From GCA-003244245 sp050700115 (GTDB lineage: Bacteria; Actinomycetota; Actinomycetes; Mycobacteriales; Pseudonocardiaceae), in the NCBI GenBank assembly GCA_050700115.1, contig JBOHGG010000017.1, forward strand, positions 1-64,000: a stretch of DNA of 64,000 nucleotides, read 5' to 3'. The stretch's first letter is position 1; the number at the start of each line of letters is the position of its first letter. The notes beneath the pieces are model-generated. The model had not been told where the DNA came from and made no database searches. It saw only the letters and a list, made by a program, of their open reading frames with translations. The position numbers and the translations under genes are program-made. This document shows positions 60,901 to 64,000 of this stretch, piece after piece.

Positions 60901-63900
60901 ATCCGGGGAGCGCTGCGCGTGCTGCAGCACCACATCAGCCACCGACTCCTCGGCCACCGCCCGCACCGACCACGCCCAGGACGTCTCCAGCGCGACCCGT
61001 TCACCCGGGGCGAGGACATCGATTGCCCCGACCGGTCCGGTGCTGTCCACCAGGCGCTGCGCCACCGCGGCTAACCGGGCCAGCACTGCGTCAGCAGTCT
61101 CGTCATCCAGCGCGCTAGGACGATGCTGCAGCGTCAAGCGCAGCGTCGCGGCCGCGGTCGCGATCATCACCACCGGGAAGTGCGTCGAATCCACGTAGTC
61201 GACGTAGCGGATACCGTGGGTGGCCAGGCGATCAGCGTCGAGAGCAGGAAAGTTCTGCAGGACGAAGAGCGTGTCGAACAATGTGCGCTGCCCCACAGCG
61301 TGCTGGATCTCGCCGAGGCCGAGGTACTCGTGGTCGAGCAGCGCTACCCGCTCGTCCTGGACGCGCCGTAGGAACGCCGGCACGCTCTCCGCCGGGTCGA
61401 TCCGCACCCGCGCCGGAACCGTGTTGAGGAACATCCCCACCACGTATTCGACGTCGGCAAGCTCAGGCGGGCGCCCCGACACGGTGGTGCCGAACACCAC
61501 ATCCTGCTGGCCGACCACCTCACCGAGCACCACCGCCCACGCCACGTTCAGCACGGTGTTCAGCGTCACCCCGCGCTCGCGGGCACCGGCCAGGATCGCG
61601 TCGCTGGTCTCGGCGGACAGCTCCAGCTCCGTGCACCGCGGCAGCATCGTGCCTAGGTCTGGCGCCGCTGCGGCGACCAGAGTGGGCTCCTCCAGCCCGC
61701 AGAGCGCGAGCCGCCATGCGTTGCGGGCGGCGTTGCGGTCCCGGCTCGCCAGCCACCGCAGATAGGCGGGATACGAGCCGGTCGGGGGCAGCCCACGCTC
61801 CTCGCCGCCCTGCGCATACAGCAGGAACAGCTGCTCAAAGAACAAGTGCTGGGACCAGCCATCCCACGCGGTAAGGTGCTGGGTCAGCACGAGACGGGAG
61901 CAGCCGCCGTCCAGGTGGGCGACGATGATCCGGAACAGTGGTGGTGCAGCCAGGTCGAACCGGCGCGCCCGATGCTCCCGGCACAGCGCGGCCAGCTGCT
62001 CGGCTGCCGCCGGCACCCCCGTCAGGTCGGTCTCCTCGATCTCCACCGGCGGGTCCGCGAGCAGGAACTGCAGTGGCCGCTCGAGTCCCTCGCTGGTCAG
62101 GCCGCCACGCAGGATGGGATGGCGCCGCATCAGGACCGCGCACGCCACGCGCAACCGGTCGACATTGATCACGGTGTCGAGCTCGAACACGTGCTGGGCC
62201 GTGTAGACGTCCGGGCCGTCGTCATAGGCTGCCTGGAAGAACAGGCCCTCCTGCAGTGGCGAGGCCGGCCACACGTCGGCGGGTTCGCAACCAAGGCGCG
62301 CGGCGATCCGGGCGGTGACGTCGGGAGCGACCAGCTCATTGTCCATGCCGGCGGGAATCCCGAGCGACCCCTTGCCCGCCGCCCTGCGGTCGTCGGTCGC
62401 CGCGGCCAGCGCCGCGACGGTCCGCAACTGGAAGACCTCCCGGGGGCGCAGCACAATGCCGGCTTTGCGCGCGCGGCTGACCAGCTGCATGGCCACGATG
62501 CTGTCCCCGCCGAGGGCGAAGAAGTCATCGTCGATCCCGATCCGGGTCACCTTAAGTACAGCTGCGAACGCCGCGCACAGCAGTTCCTCGGTCCGGTTCC
62601 GCGGAGCGCGGTACTCGGTCGAGTGCTGTTGCGGAGCAGGTAACGCGCGGCGGTCGACCTTGCCGTTCGGGGTCAGCGGTAGCTCGTCGAGCAGTACGAA
62701 CGCTGTCGGCACCATGTACTCGGGCAGTTTCAGTGCGGCCCACTCGCGCAGCCGATCGGGGTCGGTGGCGTCGGTCGCGGCCTCCGGGACCACGTACGCG
62801 GCGAGGTAGGCCGCGCCCCCGTCGGTGCGCCGCGCGGTGACGACGACCCGACGGACCGCGGGGTTCGCCGCGAGTGTCGCCTCGACCTCCTCCAGCTCCA
62901 GGCGCATCCCGCGGATCTTGACCTGATTGTCGGCCCGGCCGACGAAATCGAGTGATCCGTCGGGCGCCCACCGGACCAGGTCGCCAGTGCGGTAAAGCAC
63001 ACCGCCGGGCGACCCGAAGGGATCGGCGACGAACCGGGACGCGGTGAGCCCGGGGCTGGCGATGTACCCGCGGCCCAGCAGGTAGCCCGCGACGTAGAGC
63101 TCACCGGGCACACCGGTGGGCACTGGCTTCAACGTCGGGTCGAGCACGTAGAGCCGGGTGTTCGGGTTCGGCCGCCCGATCGTCGTCGCGATCCTCGCCG
63201 CGTCGTCGTGGTAGATGACGTGCGAGACGCCGATCGTCGTCTCCGCGGGGCCGTAACCGTGGTACATCGTGGTCGGCAGCACCGCACGGAACCGCTCGAA
63301 AAGTTCCGGGGTCAGCACTTCTCCGCCGCACCACACGTGCTTGAGCCCTGCCAGCGCGTCGGCGTCGCTGTCGAGGGTGAGCAGCGCCTCGAGCATCGAC
63401 GGCACCAGGTAGACGAACGTGACACCCTCACCCGCGATGAGATCAAGCAGGTACCGGGGGTCGCGATCACCGCCGGACTCGGCCACCACGACCCGGCCGC
63501 CGGCGACGAGCGGCAGCAGGATCTCGTTGACGGCGATGTCGAACGACAGGGAAGCCTTGAACAGCGACGCGTCGTCGCGACCGAAGCCCAGCAGCCCGAG
63601 CTGCCAGGTCAGCCGGGCACAGATTGCCTCGTGGCGGATCATCGCGCCCTTGGGTACCCCGGTGGAACCGGAGGTGAAGACGACGTAGGCGAGCTGCCCG
63701 CCGGCGATCGGCACGTGCGGCAGGGCGTCGGCGTAGGTCCAGCCGTCGAGGTCCACCCGGATCGCCGTGGCATCCGGGTCGGGGACCCCGCCGGGACCGG
63801 TTATCACGGCCACCGCGCCGGCGTCGGCGCACACCAGCTCGCGACGCTGCACCGGCCAGGATGGGTCCAGCGGCACGAATGCCCCGCCGGCCCGGAGCAC

Positions 63901-64000
63901 CGCGAGCAGCGCCACCACCATCTCCGCCGAGCGTGGTATCCCGATCGCGACGACGTGCTCGGGCTGCAGACCGCGGGTGAGCAGGTGACCGGCGAGCTCG
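51925..64000 (-). CDS. NRPS, A-PCP / C-A-MT-PCP / C-A-MT-PCP-E (partial, runs off right edge)
   Basis: At least 4,024 residues; the frame is open to the window edge ('LAGHLLTRGLQPEHVVAIGI' precedes the first Met shown at 63921). Module 1: adenylation domain with code D-I-N-Y-W-G-G-I-G-(K), carrier near 62500. Module 2: C (~62300-61010), A (code D-M-D-N-V-G-L-I-N-K), N-methyltransferase insert ('VLEIGVGTGLLLAEVAP', ~59480-58720), carrier ~58050. Module 3: C (~57830-56530), A (D-M-E-N-L-G-L-I-N-K), methyltransferase (~54990-54240), carrier ~53575, E (~53420-52040, 'HHLVVDGVSWRLLI'). It ends with an acidic docking tail ('SQEELDELEAEW'). Modules 1 and 3 have the published coelichelin codes for formyl-hydroxyornithine and hydroxyornithine. 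Confidence 0.93.
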   Translation of the reverse strand, partial: ELAGHLLTRGLQPEHVVAIGIPRSAEMVVALLAVLRAGGAFVPLDPSWPVQRRELVCADAGAVAVITGPGGVPDPDATAIRVDLDGWTYADALPHVPIAGGQLAYVVFTSGSTGVPKGAMIRHEAICARLTWQLGLLGFGRDDASLFKASLSFDIAVNEILLPLVAGGRVVVAESGGDRDPRYLLDLIAGEGVTFVYLVPSMLEALLTLDSDADALAGLKHVWCGGEVLTPELFERFRAVLPTTMYHGYGPAETTIGVSHVIYHDDAARIATTIGRPNPNTRLYVLDPTLKPVPTGVPGELYVAGYLLGRGYIASPGLTASRFVADPFGSPGGVLYRTGDLVRWAPDGSLDFVGRADNQVKIRGMRLELEEVEATLAANPAVRRVVVTARRTDGGAAYLAAYVVPEAATDATDPDRLREWAALKLPEYMVPTAFVLLDELPLTPNGKVDRRALPAPQQHSTEYRAPRNRTEELLCAAFAAVLKVTRIGIDDDFFALGGDSIVAMQLVSRARKAGIVLRPREVFQLRTVAALAAATDDRRAAGKGSLGIPAGMDNELVAPDVTARIAARLGCEPADVWPASPLQEGLFFQAAYDDGPDVYTAQHVFELDTVINVDRLRVACAVLMRRHPILRGGLTSEGLERPLQFLLADPPVEIEETDLTGVPAAAEQLAALCREHRARRFDLAAPPLFRIIVAHLDGGCSRLVLTQHLTAWDGWSQHLFFEQLFLLYAQGGEERGLPPTGSYPAYLRWLASRDRNAARNAWRLALCGLEEPTLVAAAAPDLGTMLPRCTELELSAETSDAILAGARERGVTLNTVLNVAWAVVLGEVVGQQDVVFGTTVSGRPPELADVEYVVGMFLNTVPARVRIDPAESVPAFLRRVQDERVALLDHEYLGLGEIQHAVGQRTLFDTLFVLQNFPALDADRLATHGIRYVDYVDSTHFPVVMIATAAATLRLTLQHRPSALDDETADAVLARLAAVAQRLVDSTGPVGAIDVLAPGERVALETSWAWSVRAVAEESVADVVLQHAQRSPDAVALVCGQQRWSFGALEARANRLARLLLARGAGPERVVALALTRSLDLVAAVFAVLKTGAAYVPLDLDHPAERLAMMLADAGPVCVLSSRAAVGALGLVDAGPVDAPLVVLDDEDVEEQLAALPDGPLADEERPEFHPAVPGRLEYPAYVIYTSGSTGHPKGVVTPHRGLTNMLAHHSEVIFAPVAVEAGSRRLRVAHTSSFSFDMSWDELLGLVAGHELHLCDEDLRRDPHRLVAYCQEQRIDVINVTPTYARALIDEGLLQGAHPPALVVLGGEAVSESVWAQLRDSRDTAGVRAYNLYGPTECSINALGSSVAGSHTPTVGKAVFNTRAYVLDMCMRPVAVGVTGELYLAGIGLARGYHNRCALTAERFVADPYAVVPGGRMYRTGDLVRQRPDGVMDFLGRADDQVKIRGFRVELGEVEAVLAVHSQVAQAAVIAADAAASGVKRLVGYVVPTPWEVLDRGRVEQEQIGEWRQVYDTGYTQADTALVTEDFSGWDSSYDGQPIPLPQMHEWREMTVAGIRELAPRRVLEIGVGTGLLLAEVAPASEVYWATDFSPPVIQSLRADLGRDPELAERVTLACQPADVIDGLPAGFFDTVIINSVIQYFPSIAYLTDVLAKAIALTAAGGAVFVGDVRDRRLLRCFHTAVGLARTHGASAEQVRQAIERSIRLERELLVTPDYFARLREHVPDIAGVDIRIKRGWAHNELTRYRYDVVLRKSPVEVVSLADVAQLIWGDQIVDVDVLANFLDQRRPSPLRVGRIPNARVASEAAAARAVEEGKPITDVLRVLGADGGVEPEALHELGERLGYRVITTWSHVADGSYDAVFITGQADALDGGYQPAAAGLERVDYANDPVTARQTDALVPQLREHLQQRLPDYMVPAALVVVDHLPLTVNGKLDVKALPVPDLTQTTPSRAPQTPQEQILCELFAQVLGLDRVGVDDNFFALGGDSIISITLVTHARKRGLALTPRNVFEHRTPEALALISAERLGAGTPPPVVTPVAPFELVQMEQSELDAIYARFGDVEDVWPLAPLQQGLFFQAVYDAPESGAVDVYVGQTTFELRERVDVTRLRRAAQIMQQRHPTLRCAFIEGESTGPRQVVRRAFADVVQEHDLALYAAEALETAAAEIAYQDRVRRFDLAHPPLFRISLLRLPGGTDRLVATFHLLAWDGWSHSTFFEQLFTLYLRDGDQRELPTPGSYPEHLRWLAQRDGDAAGKAWAAVLADVAEPTLVRTGMSGASTTIPQRTELALSPAVSDALRTGARTCGVTLNTVLNAAWAVVLGGLVGKQDAIFGTTVSGRPPEVADVEHVIGVFLNTVPTRVRIDPAEKVGAFLRRLQQERVAMLEHEHLGLGEIQHLAGQATLFDTLFVLQNFKHIDETTLREVGVVSWRHVDATHYPLVVIATPGPQILLTLEHDVAIADSDSALILLNRLARVTERLISNPDLLVGRLDILGDDERRALESEWESSARAVGDESVAEALEERAVGLPDVVALVCGAEQVSFGQLNERINRFARLLLARGAGPERVVGLALPRSVDMVAALFAVLRTGAAYLPLDLDYPAERLALMVGDARPVCVLSSRTAAGALGSVDAPVVLLDETDVVTELEVLSGDELVDGERPDFVSGVAGRLEHPAYLIYTSGSTGVPKGVVTPYRGLTNMLANHREKIFAPVITAAEGRRLRIAHTVSFSFDMSWEELLWLVEGHEVHVLDEDLRRDAHALVSYCDRHRIDVVNVTPTYAQVLFEHGLLDEHGGGHRPALVLLGGEAVSDAVWEQLRDTDGVLGYNLYGPTEYTINTLGGSTLDSPTPTVGRPIWNTRAYVLDMCLRPVTVGETGELYLAGIGLARGYHDRFALTAERFVADPFGVPGGRMYRTGDVVRQRSDGLMDFLGRADDQIKIRGFRVELGEIEAVLADYCDVAQAAVIAADTPVSGVKRLIGYVVPTSLEAADRDQVEREQIGEWRQIYDTGYAQADTALVAEDFSGWDSSYDGEPIPLGQMREWRERTVAGICELGPRRVLEIGVGTGLLLAEVAPVSEVYWGTDFSSPVIERLGADLGRDPELAERVRLACQPADVVEGLAVGFFDTVIINSVIQYFPSIDYLTDVLAKAMALTAPGGAVFVGDVRDRRLLRCFHTALQLARADGASAEQVRQAVERSIRLERELLVAPDYFARLHEQVPEIAGVDIRIKRGWAHNELTRYRYDVVLRKSPAEVVSLAEVVQLSWGEQITDVEALADVLDQQRPAALRVGPIPNARVASEAAAACVLEQGKPITDVLRVLDAGGGVEPEALHEVGERLGYRVVTTWSPVADGSYDAVFLTGQADALDGGYQPAAAGLEKVDYANDPVTARQTGALVPHVREHLQQRLPDYMVPTALMVVDHLPLTVNGKLDVKALPEPDLTQTTPSRPPQTPQEQTLCELFAEVLGLDRVGVDDSFFTLGGDSIISIQLTSRARKAGVVITPRDVFERKTAAGLAAVARNVSGMAGAAPEAPDAGVGVVPLTPVMRWLLERGGPVDGYAMSVVVQAPAQLDSPRLTRLVQAVLDHHDLLRARLELSDAHGGDGVLVVEPVGSVAASACIRRVDAAGSDDVELQRLVETEEAAAVGRLALRTGVTTQVVWLDRGSQRPGRLLVVIHHLVVDGVSWRLLIEDLAVGWAQLAAGQAPALEPCRTSFRRWAQLWTAKAVEPARVGELPIWTGVLNGGDPLLGDRPLDWERDTWGTYREVTLVLPAATEPLLTSVPALFHAGVDDVLLTGLGLAVAQWRRRRDQDDQRSVLVDLEGHGRQEQVVGGVDLSRTVGWFTSIFPVRLDVSGIDLDEALTGGPAAGRALKQVKEQLRIAPDHGLGFGLLRYSNPGTAAAFVGLPAPQIMFNYLGRFNVPDAVDWAVVPDIGLGGGAVPGLPMSHPLHINAWTEDRPSGPQLHASWTWPGGILTEEAVRELAHGWFQALDALVSHATTPHAGGHTPSDMPLVSISQEELDELEAEWTTE
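53560..56500 (-). repeat. Internal duplication: A-MT-PCP of module 3, copy of 58040-60990
   Basis: The stretch from the adenylation domain through methyltransferase to carrier is repeated about 4.5 kb apart. Blocks such as 53670-54000 and 58150-58480 are nearly identical at the DNA level (roughly 9 of 10 bases by eye), including silent sites. Parts of module 3 (about 54600-55000, 55200-56500) have noticeably more A and T at third positions than module 2. Confidence 0.75.

Noticed and set aside
1..64000. CRISPR arrays, tRNA, rRNA or an origin of replication
   Set aside because: No regularly spaced repeat array, tRNA cloverleaf, rRNA segment or DnaA-box cluster was seen on reading both strands.

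Overview
The window looks like part of the chromosome of a high-GC actinomycete, most likely a member of the Pseudonocardiaceae. Supporting signs are the strong GC bias, many GTG starts, ATGA/GTGA overlaps between operon genes, an ESX accessory set (PE-like, DUF3558, PPE-like, EspG), several DUF3040 genes, IdeR-type iron boxes and a hydroxamate-type NRPS. The genus is inferred; no rRNA or tRNA gene was seen.

Positions 1-9.1 kb: a partial reading-frame tail, a VOC protein coupled to an ECF sigma factor, ilvD, a ferredoxin-reductase/patatin/DoxX operon, a truncated-SIS/STAS/transaldolase operon, and the first of three SufR-like regulators. Positions 9.1-20.5 kb form a stress island. Four DUF3040 loci each carry the same 17-bp palindrome (TATATCGTGNTACGATA) at a fixed distance from the start codon. 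The linked genes are a DUF4383 membrane protein, a MarR regulator with a 504-aa protein of unknown function, a malic-enzyme Rossmann fragment, DUF488, a universal stress protein, a slipin and aconitase. A fifth, imperfect site lies at 34.15 kb before another sigma factor. I read this as one regulon, probably controlled by the MarR protein.

Positions 20.5-29.2 kb continue the redox/stress theme: truncated haemoglobin with a second SufR-like regulator, a ferredoxin stub fused to ctaD (itself interrupted by one in-frame TAA), a DksA-like protein, an acyltransferase, folE, a chimeric folE fragment, a universal stress protein, a third SufR-like regulator and a macrodomain protein. The operator of the third regulator (TCTAAAG-N14-CGTTAGA) has a close match, with identical spacing, before the DoxX operon 21 kb away.

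Positions 29.2-41.2 kb hold the ESX accessory genes, a PEBP protein, an ECF sigma operon, a PadR locus, a trehalose-type ABC transporter collapsed by an internal deletion (lpqY-sugA'-'sugC), a siderophore-interacting flavoprotein behind an iron box, an MntA/HepT toxin-antitoxin pair and a deleted amidohydrolase.

Positions 41.2-64 kb are a hydroxamate siderophore cluster: formyltransferase, an asymmetric heterodimeric ABC exporter, an iron-siderophore binding lipoprotein and two coupled NRPSs. The larger runs off the right edge. Adenylation codes read by eye are DINYWGGIG(K), DMDNVGLIN(K), DMENLGLIN(K) and DAQEGGFVD(K). The first and third equal the codes published for formyl-hydroxyornithine and hydroxyornithine in coelichelin assembly. 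Both hydroxyornithine modules carry an N-methyltransferase insert. The expected product is formyl-hOrn, N-Me-hOrn, D-N-Me-hOrn and a D-configured fourth residue. The ornithine hydroxylase, MbtH protein and releasing enzyme are not in the window. Decayed or rearranged genes are unusually common throughout.
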